From NCBI GenBank assembly GCA_013203365.1, contig JABMQG010000233.1, positions 1 to 12,296 on the forward strand: a DNA stretch of 12,296 nt, read 5' to 3'. Source of the DNA: Planctomycetota bacterium. Lineage in GTDB: Bacteria; Planctomycetota; Phycisphaerae; SM23-33; FEN-1343. The translations under genes were made by a program, and so were the position numbers. This document shows positions 6,805 to 12,296 of this stretch, one piece after another (position 1 is the first letter of the stretch; each line of letters begins with the position of its first letter). A model generated the notes under the pieces. The model was not told the origin of the DNA. It did not search any database and saw only the letters and a list, made by a program, of their open reading frames with translations.

Positions 6805-8448
6805 ATGGCAAGAAAGATCGATCAGGAAGCATACAAGGACGCTTGGTTACACATGGGTGGTTTAGAAGAGAGGGGAGGCAACACGGCGCCGCCAATTGTT
6901 TCTCTGTCTTCGAACTGGGAGCTGTTTATTGACAAGGCCATTTTGAATGACATTCTTCCGCGGATGCACAACGTAAAACAGACGCTTCATCAGCCGGTGA
7001 AGTATGAGGGCAATCCGATTTTCGTGCCTGAGATGCCGTGGGAGGGTACGAAGTGCCCTGAAGGTTCCTACCCCCACGATTTCGGTTTTTACGGAGGAAC
7101 ACTCTACGATAACGAAGAAAAGATTTTCAAGATGTGGTACACCGGGGTTGTAGAAGGGATACAGTGCAACTGGGTCATGTGTTATGCCACATCTGATGAT
7201 GGAATACACTGGAAGCGGCCTAATCTGGGCATAGTTGAATACAAGGGTTCTAAAGAGAACAATATTTGCTTTGAGTCTCTTGACGAGGAAGCTCGGCAGA
7301 GGGGGGTTGCCAGAGGAGTGGTCCTTATAGAGCATCATTTTAACGGCGTTATCAAGGACCTAGATGAGTCGGATCCTGCTCGACGTTACAAGACCGTGAG
7401 TTTGCAGGCGTCCTGTCGCGATCCGGAGACTGGCGAGAAGTCCCCGACGCCTGTGACAGGTTTATATACCTGTGTCTCTCCGGACGGTATTCACTGGACC
7501 ACGAACAAGGAGCCGGCTTTCTTTGAGGAGGGCTTCGAATTCGGGGTCTACGACGTGGACATATTATGGTATAACCAAAAACGCAAGAAATATGCGGTGT
7601 TAGTGAGGGGTTTGATCTACCGGCCTGATGGCACAGGCGACCAGGGGCCCGTAATGCGGATGCAGCAGATCGTCGAAAGTGATGACTTTGAACACTGGAC
7701 TACGCCTGTGATTGCATTAAAACCAGACGATCAGGACCCGGATGACATGCAAGTCTACGGCATGAATGCATTTGACTATGAGAATATGTATTTGGGTCTG
7801 GTCTTAACTTTCCATGCTAATGACGATCGCAGAAACATCGATGTTCAGCTTGCCTCAAGCCGTAACGGACGGGTCTGGTGGCGTGCCGGCAACAGGCAAA
7901 CCTTCATCCCGTTGGGTGAGTCGCATAGTTGGGACAGCGGCGAGGTATGGGCGTACCGTCAGCCCGTTGAGGTGGGAGATGAACTATGGTTCTATTACAT
8001 TGGTATCCCCGGTCCTCGGTCCCACGTGCCACTGCTGCCCGGTGAGCCTCCAAGGACAAGCGGCAGCCTGGGCCTGGCGAAACTTAAAAAGGGACGTTTT
8101 GTTTCCATGGACGCCGGAGATGAAGAAGGCTGGCTGCTTACCAAGCCCCTTAAGTTAAAGGGTAAGACCCTGCATCTTAATGCGAACGCCGGCAAAGGCG
8201 ATATCCTCGTAGAAATTCTGGAGTTGAAAGAGCGGCAGATAGAAAGTTCTGAATATCAATGGGCTAAAGGTCTGGGGACTACGGTTCCCGGGTATTCCCG
8301 GCATGACTGCAACACGATGACCGTTGACAGTCTGGACCATGTAGTCACCTGGCGGGGCGATTCTGACATCAGCCGCGTGGGAGATAGGGAAGTGATGCTG
8401 AGATTCATCCTTCGAAACGCCGAACTCTACGGATTCAAGATATGTTGA
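6805..8448 (+). CDS. Predicted five-bladed beta-propeller (glycoside-hydrolase-32/43-like or sialidase-like fold), function unknown
   Basis: The 547-residue protein has repeated blades marked by S-x-D-G-x-x-W motifs: SDDGIHW near residue 130, SPDGIHW near 225, SDDFEHW near 292 and SRNGRVWW near 352. It also has GNPIF near 69, a pattern shared with GH32/GH43-like propellers (N-x-P-I/V near the first blade). The final 100 residues (about 445-547) look like a separate beta domain of the kind attached to such proteins in planctomycetes (LTKPLKLKGKTLHLN, later VTWRGDSDIS and LRNAELYGFKI). No signal peptide is visible; the N-terminus is polar. A glycan-acting or glycan-binding role is inferred from fold type and from the nearby sulfatase, and no catalytic acids are assigned. 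G+C and codon use look lower than in the sulfatase, suggesting separate origins. Confidence 0.75.
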   Translation: MARKIDQEAYKDAWLHMGGLEERGGNTAPPIVSLSSNWELFIDKAILNDILPRMHNVKQTLHQPVKYEGNPIFVPEMPWEGTKCPEGSYPHDFGFYGGTLYDNEEKIFKMWYTGVVEGIQCNWVMCYATSDDGIHWKRPNLGIVEYKGSKENNICFESLDEEARQRGVARGVVLIEHHFNGVIKDLDESDPARRYKTVSLQASCRDPETGEKSPTPVTGLYTCVSPDGIHWTTNKEPAFFEEGFEFGVYDVDILWYNQKRKKYAVLVRGLIYRPDGTGDQGPVMRMQQIVESDDFEHWTTPVIALKPDDQDPDDMQVYGMNAFDYENMYLGLVLTFHANDDRRNIDVQLASSRNGRVWWRAGNRQTFIPLGESHSWDSGEVWAYRQPVEVGDELWFYYIGIPGPRSHVPLLPGEPPRTSGSLGLAKLKKGRFVSMDAGDEEGWLLTKPLKLKGKTLHLNANAGKGDILVEILELKERQIESSEYQWAKGLGTTVPGYSRHDCNTMTVDSLDHVVTWRGDSDISRVGDREVMLRFILRNAELYGFKIC

Positions 8449-8557
8449 AACAAACGACTCTCGGTTATCGAGAAAGCAAGGAGCATTTCGAGTTCCGATG
8501 AGTTCTGGGGACACTATACTTATCTCTTGAATCAGGCGGAGAACTTCGTTATTCTGC

Positions 8558-8767
8558 GTGGTCACGGGCTGGATTGTGCGAGTAGCGGCTGCGGGGTATC
8601 CGCATCATGTTAACCAGCGCGGCAATCGGCGGGAGCAGACATCCTTCTGTGATGACTACTACCGGGCGTATCTGTCGCTGATGGCCCACTGGTGCGGGCG
8701 GGGCCGAGTGGCGATCTGGGCGTATTGCCGGAGGCCGAACCACGTGCATCTGGTGGCTGTCCAGAGC
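8558..8767 (+). pseudogene. Truncated Y1-type (HUH) transposase, RAYT family
   Basis: About 70 codons match the N-terminal part of RAYT proteins: AGYPHHVNQRGNRREQTSF, then DDYYRAYLSLMAHWCGR, AIWAYC and PNHVHLVAV, the last holding the HUH (HVH) metal-binding motif. Family members are usually about 200 residues or more. Here the homology stops after VAVQS, so the region with the catalytic tyrosine is gone. The family-typical LM before PNHVH is RR, a further sign of decay. The usual start, of the MSR-ARV type, is not seen. The open frame happens to continue without a stop into the ankyrin gene at 8954. Confidence 0.75.
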
Positions 8768-8785
8768 GACCCTGAAGCCAGGCCC

Positions 8786-8807
8786 GAAGCGGAAGCGGAA
8801 GCGGAAG
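8786..8807 (+). repeat. Short hexanucleotide repeat (GAAGCG), about 3.5 copies
   Basis: GAAGCG is repeated three times and followed by GAAG, just inside the right end of the RAYT remnant. If translated in the flanking frame it gives alternating Glu-Ala. It is probably a slippage product after the transposase lost its 3' part. Confidence 0.8.
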
Positions 8808-8859
8808 GGAGTTATGTAAGATGTCACCCGAACTCGCCAGTTACGTTTGAGTTGCGCTG

Positions 8860-8888
8860 TTGCATTCAAGTATACCATTCTGTAGAAT
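8860..8888 (+). promoter_or_regulatory. Candidate sigma-70-type promoter for the ankyrin gene
   Basis: TTGCAT (8860-8865), a 17-bp spacer and TAGAAT (8883-8888, 5 of 6 to TATAAT). The -10 overlaps a palindrome, ATTCTGTAGAAT (8877-8888), which could be an operator or chance. A short hairpin (CTGGC 8922-8926 with GCCAG 8933-8937) lies in the predicted leader before the AGGCAGG ribosome binding region at 8944-8950. Confidence 0.4.
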
Positions 8889-8953
8889 TAGTAGCCGTAG
8901 CACGTCCAGACGCATTGGGCGCTGGCAAGACCGCCAGAGAAAGAGGCAGGTTC

Positions 8954-10084
8954 ATGAAAACAAAATCAATTCTTGTGTTGGTAATAGTGGCCACAACATT
9001 TACGCTCAGCCTAAGTCTATTGGCAAATGCAGACCCAAATTCAAAAGCCACTACCCAAGCAAGCACACAACCTGCTGAGCCATCGTCGCCAGAAATAATT
9101 ACCGAAGAAGTGAAAGACCCCGATGCCAGATTATTAAAGGCAATAGAAGATTTTGACCTAGACGCTGTAAAGTCCGCTTTGGAAGCAGGGGCTAATCCGA
9201 ACAGGGTTTCGAATACAAGAAATCCATTCACCCCCATAGGGTATTGTCTTTTATTTAGTGATGGACATCATGAGGACGAGTGTTTGAAAGTATTACACAT
9301 ACTGTTTGGTGCAGGCGCCAAATATCGGCCTCAATACGATAATGAATTTCTAATTTCCCCTTGCTCAAGCGGTTACCCCAAAGTAGTTGCTTTTCTTTTA
9401 GACAAAGGAGTGGACCCAAACACAAAGATTGATGGAGTATCTCTCGTCGAATTTGCGGAATGCGAGGGAAAAGATGAGGTTGTGTCTGTATTGATTAAAC
9501 ATGGAGCTTCACCCATTTCACGTCTTGAAGCCGCACAATTGCGGTTGGTACAATGTGCGTCAGATGGTGATTATCTTGGAGTCAAAAACGCCATAGACAA
9601 AGGGGCTTCTGTTCATGGCAGAAGTAAAATATCAGATGAAACGGCCTTGACAGCTGCTGCTGCGAGTCTGTTTCCATCCGGGGAAATGTGCGCTATCGTA
9701 GATTATTTGCTCGCCAAGGGTGCAAATCCCGATGAGCAAGGTAAGCAGTGGGGAACGCCATTGAATGCCTTGATGTTCAATTCAAGCAGTTGTTTACAAG
9801 ACAAATATTCAAATAGTCCACGCCTACAGAGTGAACGAACTGCTGCTATTGCGATGTTCGATATATTATTAAAAGCCGGTGCACATGTATCTGCTCGCAA
9901 TAAAGAGGGGAAGACCCCATTGCATATTGCGGCAAGATGGAACAACTACCTTTTAGCTAAAAAGCTTATTGAGGCCGGAACTAAACTTATGGATAGGGAC
10001 GACTCTGGCAAAACTCCACTTGATTATGCCGAATCAGCAGAAATGATAAAACTGTTGAAAAGTGCAGGCGCCAAGGAAGAATAA
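8954..10084 (+). CDS. Secreted ankyrin-repeat protein
   Basis: I start this at ATG 8954 because a clear signal peptide follows (MKTKSILVLVIVATTF to LLANA, likely cut before DPN) and AGGCAGG precedes it. The longer open frame beginning near 8558 is a transposase remnant. After a Thr/Ser/Pro-rich linker (30-50), the 376-residue protein has ankyrin-type repeats: LLKAIEDFDLDAVKSALEAG (60-79), a middle set at about 110-185, GDYLGVKNAIDKGASV (205-220), VDYLLAKGANPD (249-260), FDILLKAGAHV (302-312), TPLHIAARWNN (321-331) and TPLDYAESAEMIKLLKSAGA (354-373). Ankyrin repeats bind proteins; the partner is unknown. The gene is distinctly A+T-richer than the flanking DNA and lies between two mobile-element remnants, which suggests transfer. 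It probably acts in the periplasm or outside the cell. Confidence 0.88.
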   Translation: MKTKSILVLVIVATTFTLSLSLLANADPNSKATTQASTQPAEPSSPEIITEEVKDPDARLLKAIEDFDLDAVKSALEAGANPNRVSNTRNPFTPIGYCLLFSDGHHEDECLKVLHILFGAGAKYRPQYDNEFLISPCSSGYPKVVAFLLDKGVDPNTKIDGVSLVEFAECEGKDEVVSVLIKHGASPISRLEAAQLRLVQCASDGDYLGVKNAIDKGASVHGRSKISDETALTAAAASLFPSGEMCAIVDYLLAKGANPDEQGKQWGTPLNALMFNSSSCLQDKYSNSPRLQSERTAAIAMFDILLKAGAHVSARNKEGKTPLHIAARWNNYLLAKKLIEAGTKLMDRDDSGKTPLDYAESAEMIKLLKSAGAKEE

Positions 10085-10107
10085 TTCCATTCGATAAAAA
10101 GTGGGTT

Positions 10108-10129
10108 AGGAATGCTCTGTAGAAAACCC
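10108..10129 (+). repeat. Left terminal inverted repeat (22 bp)
   Basis: Perfect inverted match to 10596-10617. It begins AGGAATGCTCTG and ends in ACCC. Confidence 0.9.
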
Positions 10130-10187
10130 TAATATTTTGTTTGTAAATGACTTGTGCGATCGGGTCTGAGGTGCTAGATGATGGACC

Positions 10188-10594
10188 ATGAGCACAACCA
10201 GCAAGTCTCCACGGAAGGTCGCGCTGGTAGCGCTGGAAGTCGGCAAGGAAGCCCTGCTTGCCTACTGCCATCGCTTCAGCTCGAAGATCTTCACCCAACA
10301 CCAATCTGTTCGCCCACCTGGTGCTGAAGGAGTTCTTCAAGGCCGACTACCGCGGTATCATGGGCATCCTGCTCGACACGCCCAGTCTGTGCGACACCCT
10401 CGGCCTCAAGAGGGTTCCGCACTGGACCACGCGCCAGAAGGCATCGCAGCGTCTGCTGTGCAACGCGGCGGCTGGGCTCCGCCGTCAACGCCCGCACCTA
10501 ATGGTCCCAGTGTCGCGATCTGATGCTCAAGGCCATCGCCCACAACGTCCTCATTTTCTATGCGCCGCCCGAACCGTCATTGCTGGCGGCGTGA
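10188..10594 (+). pseudogene. Broken DDE transposase (IS4/IS5-like), N- and C-terminal parts only
   Basis: ATG 10188 opens a frame reading KVALVALEVGKEALLAYCHR and then FTQHQ. A one-base insertion near 10302 shifts the frame, and the sequence continues as LFAHLVLKEFFKADYRG, LCDTLGLKRVPHWTT and QKASQRLL. This is the N-terminal region of IS4/IS5-type transposases, in which LGLKRVPHYTTL-type motifs are common. After about 10500 the frame changes again to DLMLKAIAHNVLIFYA and stops at 10592-10594, matching the extreme C-terminus (LKAI-HN-MI). The catalytic DDE core of perhaps 200 or more residues is absent. The exact IS family is not certain. Confidence 0.75.
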
Positions 10595-10595
10595 G

Positions 10596-10617
10596 GGGTT
10601 TTCTACAGAGCATTCCT
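10596..10617 (-). repeat. Right terminal inverted repeat (22 bp)
   Basis: Exact reverse complement of 10108-10129. It starts one base after the transposase stop codon and ends 35 bp before the stop of the convergent DUF4145-like gene. Confidence 0.9.
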
Positions 10618-10652
10618 GCCCCCTTTTCTCTATCACCCTGCATCATGACGAT

Positions 10653-11477
10653 CTACGCAGGCCGGGGCCGCGTGATCTGCTCCAAGACCAAGAACGTCTT
10701 GCGGATTGTTTCCAACTCATCCGCTATCGACAAGGGCTTGCCATGAACGGCATCGTCGCCCAGTTCCTTGACCTTCATTGCGTAGCCCTTCGCATCTGCG
10801 TCAAGCAAATGGGAAGTCGTTGCCTCCTTGATTCGCCCTTTCAGCCCTCTTTTTTTGAAGCCAGCGTCTTCCAAGGCGACGTCAATGGCACTTCGGCAGA
10901 ACACGATGCAGGGAACGTCAAGCCCCAGTGCGAAGCACTCAGTGACTTGTCTGAGGAAATCGCGGGTGCGTTCAGTCGGGTTGGGCGGAAAATCCAGGGC
11001 GAAAAGCAGAAGAAGGCGAGTAGCGGACTTCCGCGAGCGTTCGACCGCATCACGCATGGATTTCGTGAGGAGCAGATCCCAGACGACCTTGAGTTTCGAG
11101 TCGTCGTCAGGACGTGTGTCACACGCCATTTCTCTGAAGGCGGTCAGGAAACCATCGGGGGACAGGCCCTTCTTCTTGAGGGTGGATGCCAGCGCCTCGA
11201 CATGGCACTCGATTTGGTGTTTGAACTGCTTTAACTCAGGTTCGACCAAGGCGCACTCGCCAGGTTGGGCATGGACCAGTTCCTTCGCTGCCTTAAGAAC
11301 ATGGTCGGCAAATCGCTTGGCTTGCTCGAAGATTGCCGTAGAAATTTCAGGATCGGTTGGGCCGCCGCTGGCATACCAGTGCTTCATGTCCTGTTCGTAA
11401 TTGTCGATGCACGTTTCGACCTGCACATCAAGGTCGAACTGGTAGTTCCCCTTGCGTGGGTCAGATTGGTCAGACAT
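10653..11477 (-). CDS. Protein with a C-terminal DUF4145-like domain
   Basis: The 274-residue product is placed at ATG 11477 because AGGAG lies 5 bases upstream on the minus strand; a longer open frame to 11612 lacks such a site and adds a non-conserved-looking leader. The N-terminal half (1-150) is polar and helical with no family I recognise. Residues 172-268 fit the DUF4145 pattern: an amphipathic helix with CFALGLDVPCIVFCRSAIDVALEDAG (180-205), then GLKGRIKEA, then KVKELGDDAVHG (235-246, the conserved G-x-x-x-x-H segment) and a helix containing IADELETI. DUF4145 domains often occur next to restriction or other defence genes, or fused to nucleases, but nothing here shows that role. It is soluble and cytoplasmic by appearance. 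It converges on the 510-bp element. Confidence 0.7.
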   Translation of the reverse strand: MSDQSDPRKGNYQFDLDVQVETCIDNYEQDMKHWYASGGPTDPEISTAIFEQAKRFADHVLKAAKELVHAQPGECALVEPELKQFKHQIECHVEALASTLKKKGLSPDGFLTAFREMACDTRPDDDSKLKVVWDLLLTKSMRDAVERSRKSATRLLLLFALDFPPNPTERTRDFLRQVTECFALGLDVPCIVFCRSAIDVALEDAGFKKRGLKGRIKEATTSHLLDADAKGYAMKVKELGDDAVHGKPLSIADELETIRKTFLVLEQITRPRPA

Positions 11478-11482
11478 GTGTG

Positions 11483-11487
11483 CTCCT
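11483..11487 (-). promoter_or_regulatory. Ribosome binding site setting the start of the DUF4145-like gene
   Basis: AGGAG on the minus strand, five bases before ATG 11477. It supports this start over the upstream one at 11612. Confidence 0.75.
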
Positions 11488-11498
11488 CTTAGTTTGTC

Positions 11499-11551
11499 CC
11501 CATGCGTTTGACAGTTTCCAGCCTGGAATAAGGTGGAACTGTCGTCATGGG
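11499..11551. repeat. Long imperfect hairpin with a competing inner palindrome
   Basis: CCCATG (11499-11504) pairs with CATGGG (11546-11551), and GACAGTTTCCA (11510-11520) pairs with TGGAACTGTC (11534-11543) with one bulged base. A second palindrome, TTCCAG-C-CTGGAA (11516-11528), shares bases with the first and cannot form at the same time. It lies between the DUF4145-like gene and the transposase region. It may be the left end of the ISKra4-type element or a regulatory structure in the leader of either gene. Confidence 0.7.
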
Positions 11552-11798
11552 TAACATTCCAGCTGCTGTTGCGGAGGGAGCCCAAATGGCGACCGGAGCA
11601 ACAGCAGTACACGCAGCGACGGAACGCTCGTTGCCTGTCTCGATTTTATCTCGCCTTGCCGATCGCACAAGAAGCTTTTTGCCCGCCCATGAGGCCACCA
11701 CCAGTTCGTACACGCTGGCCGTGAGTGACATTTTTCTCTGGCGCGATGCTACTCCTTTGTTTACAGTGGCTTACAGCAATACTGCCTCAAGGAGTTAA
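11547..11798 (+). CDS. Possible small ORF ahead of the transposase (83 aa), weakly supported
   Basis: The ATG at 11547 falls inside the hairpin arm, with only a weak AAGG about 13 bases upstream. The product has no recognisable motif and an unremarkable composition. It ends at 11798, three bases before the transposase ATG and in the same frame, so it might couple translation to the transposase or be noncoding leader. Apart from this and the hairpin, I see nothing else between the DUF4145-like gene and 11802. Confidence 0.2.
   Translation: MGNIPAAVAEGAQMATGATAVHAATERSLPVSILSRLADRTRSFLPAHEATTSSYTLAVSDIFLWRDATPLFTVAYSNTASRS
11789..11794 (+). promoter_or_regulatory. Ribosome binding site of the ISKra4-type transposase frame
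   Basis: AAGGAG lies seven bases before ATG 11802 and supports a real translation start there. Confidence 0.75.
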
Positions 11799-11801
11799 GT
11801 C

Positions 11802-12065
11802 ATGGAAGACCAAAGGATTACGACAGCGGAGTTGGACGCAGCATTGGAGGGCAAGTACGATGCGCTCAAGCAGAAGATTTGCCAGGCCATTAACAAGGCC
11901 AAGGGCGGTCGGATCATCGCTGACAGTGAGGAGCCGGTGCGAGACGCCTGTGCGGTATTCAGACAACAGGCATATCAGAAGGCCATTGACCTCCTGAGCA
12001 AGCGGATGGCTCAGGAGGATTTTTCCCCCTCGGCACAGCGAGCCCAACCACAAGTGGAAGAATAA
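11802..12065 (+). CDS. ISKra4-type transposase, N-terminal frame
   Basis: The 87-residue product begins MEDQRITTAELDAALEGKYD and continues with a helical segment, KICQAINKAKGG, then SEEPVRDACAVFRQQAYQKA and DFSPSAQ. This resembles the N-terminus of ISKra4-type transposases, where a helical region leads into a short F-x-PS linker before a zinc-finger-like and DDE part. The stop at 12063-12065 falls inside the region where homology continues in the +1 frame (next entry). A strong ribosome binding site precedes the start. The family call rests on recognition of the combined two-frame product and was not searched. Confidence 0.6.
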   Translation: MEDQRITTAELDAALEGKYDALKQKICQAINKAKGGRIIADSEEPVRDACAVFRQQAYQKAIDLLSKRMAQEDFSPSAQRAQPQVEE

Positions 12066-12296
12066 GGGCAGGCAAAAGACCACGCACACAACGATCAACG
12101 GCCGGCTCGAACTGGAGCGGACCATCTACTGGAACAAGGAGCGGGGCGCGGTGGCTCCGCTGGATGACCTGCTGGGCATCGTCGGCGAGAGCTACAGTCC
12201 AGGCGTTCGCGAGATGGCCTGCCGCTTGAGTCTCAACGCGGCGTTCGTACCGACCTGCGAGAACTTGGCACGGACGGCCCAGTTGTCGATCAGCCA
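11998..12296 (+). CDS. ISKra4-type transposase, continuation in the +1 frame (runs off the window)
   Basis: This frame opens after a TGA at 11995-11997 and has no start codon of its own before the homology begins. It reads HKWKNKGRQKTTHTTINGRL, then ERTIYWNKERGAVAPLDDLLGI and SYSPGVREMACRLSL, then ENLARTAQLSIS at the edge. This is the part of ISKra4-type transposases that follows the N-terminal helices (NKGRQ-x-T-T---NGR, PLD--LGI-GE-YSPGVREMACRLS). It would be made only if ribosomes change from the upstream frame by +1 within 11998-12065; otherwise the gene is broken by a one-base indel. Confidence 0.65.
12013..12030 (+). promoter_or_regulatory. Candidate programmed +1 frameshift site
   Basis: AGGAGG (12013-12018), an internal Shine-Dalgarno-like sequence, is followed after two bases by TTTT and then CCCCCT. 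A tRNA on TTT (12021-12023) can re-pair with TTT one base on, which moves into the frame that carries the rest of the transposase. The spacing resembles the known SD-stimulated +1 shift in bacterial prfB. This is inference from layout only. Confidence 0.35.

Larger units (their letters stand above)
8501..8834 (+). mobile_element. Remnant of a RAYT (REP-associated tyrosine transposase) unit with imperfect inverted ends
   Basis: AGTTCTGGGGACACTATACT at 8501-8520 (continuing TAT) is imperfectly inverted at 8811-8834, where the bottom strand reads AGTTCGGGTGACATCTTACA. The G-rich core plus GACA and a T/A-rich end is kept, with several mismatches. Between them lies the 5' part of a Y1-type transposase. 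Such units are normally mobilised by the encoded HUH enzyme acting on palindromes at the ends. This copy is truncated and presumably inactive by itself. Confidence 0.55.
10108..10617. mobile_element. 510-bp internally deleted insertion sequence with perfect 22-bp terminal inverted repeats
   Basis: The left end (10108-10129, starting AGGAATGCTCTGTAGAAAAC) and right end (10596-10617) are exact inverted copies over 22 bases. They enclose the two ends of a DDE transposase gene whose middle is missing, and the transposase stop codon (10592-10594) sits one base before the right repeat, as expected for a real element boundary. I see no target-site duplication next to the ends. It looks like a MITE-style deletion derivative that a full-length relative could still move. 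The left end is 24 bp after the ankyrin gene's stop. Confidence 0.85.

Noticed and set aside
8459..8473. TCTCG-GTTAT-CGAGA hairpin after the propeller gene as a terminator
   Set aside because: The stem is only five base pairs and no T-run follows.
8155..8565. Minus-strand open frame of 136 codons across the end of the propeller gene
   Set aside because: Mostly antisense to a well-supported coding region, with no recognisable domain.
10560..11400. Long plus-strand open frames of 224 and 190 residues across 10560-11400
   Set aside because: They lie over the minus-strand DUF4145-like gene, which has a good ribosome binding site and family-like sequence; the plus-strand products show no motifs.

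Overview
The window looks like a piece of a planctomycete-type genome, probably Phycisphaerae-like. Three things point there: secreted proteins that carry both dockerin-like calcium repeats and a C-terminal PEP-CTERM sorting signal, a Cys-type sulfatase next to a radical-SAM sulfatase-maturating enzyme, and a high load of decayed mobile elements. The phylum call is inference from gene content; no rRNA or other marker gene is present.

Layout. 2-331 is the 3' end of a secreted protein (two dockerin repeats plus PEP-CTERM). It is coupled by a TGATG overlap to 331-3012, a large secreted protein of similar build (signal peptide, propeller-like domain, beta-rich repeats, dockerin, PEP-CTERM). 3153-4478 on the minus strand is an anaerobic sulfatase-maturating enzyme of the radical SAM/SPASM type with a C-terminal SEC-C zinc motif. 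About 320 bp separate it from the divergent sulfatase at 4800-6290, and this gap holds a frameshifted scrap of an IS3-family transposase. A small two-helix membrane protein (6372-6593) and a cytoplasmic-looking beta-propeller protein (6805-8448) follow on the plus strand. The sulfatase, its activator and perhaps the propeller protein would fit use of sulfated glycans.

From about 8.5 kb on, the window is accessory DNA. 8501-8834 is a remnant of a REP-associated tyrosine transposase (RAYT) unit with imperfect inverted ends. It reads in frame into an AT-richer, secreted ankyrin-repeat protein (8954-10084), which has its own start and a candidate promoter. 10108-10617 is a 510-bp element with perfect 22-bp inverted repeats, containing only the two ends of a DDE transposase. 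On the minus strand, 10653-11477 encodes a protein with a DUF4145-like C-terminus. A strong imperfect hairpin separates it from the start of an ISKra4-type transposase (11802 to the window edge), which is split into two overlapping frames with a possible programmed +1 frameshift site.

No tRNA, rRNA, CRISPR array or convincing intrinsic terminator was seen. No clearly new multi-gene system was recognised. The most testable novelties are the ISKra4 frameshift site, the 510-bp deletion-derivative element, the RAYT remnant with its ends, and the alternative hairpins at 11.5 kb.
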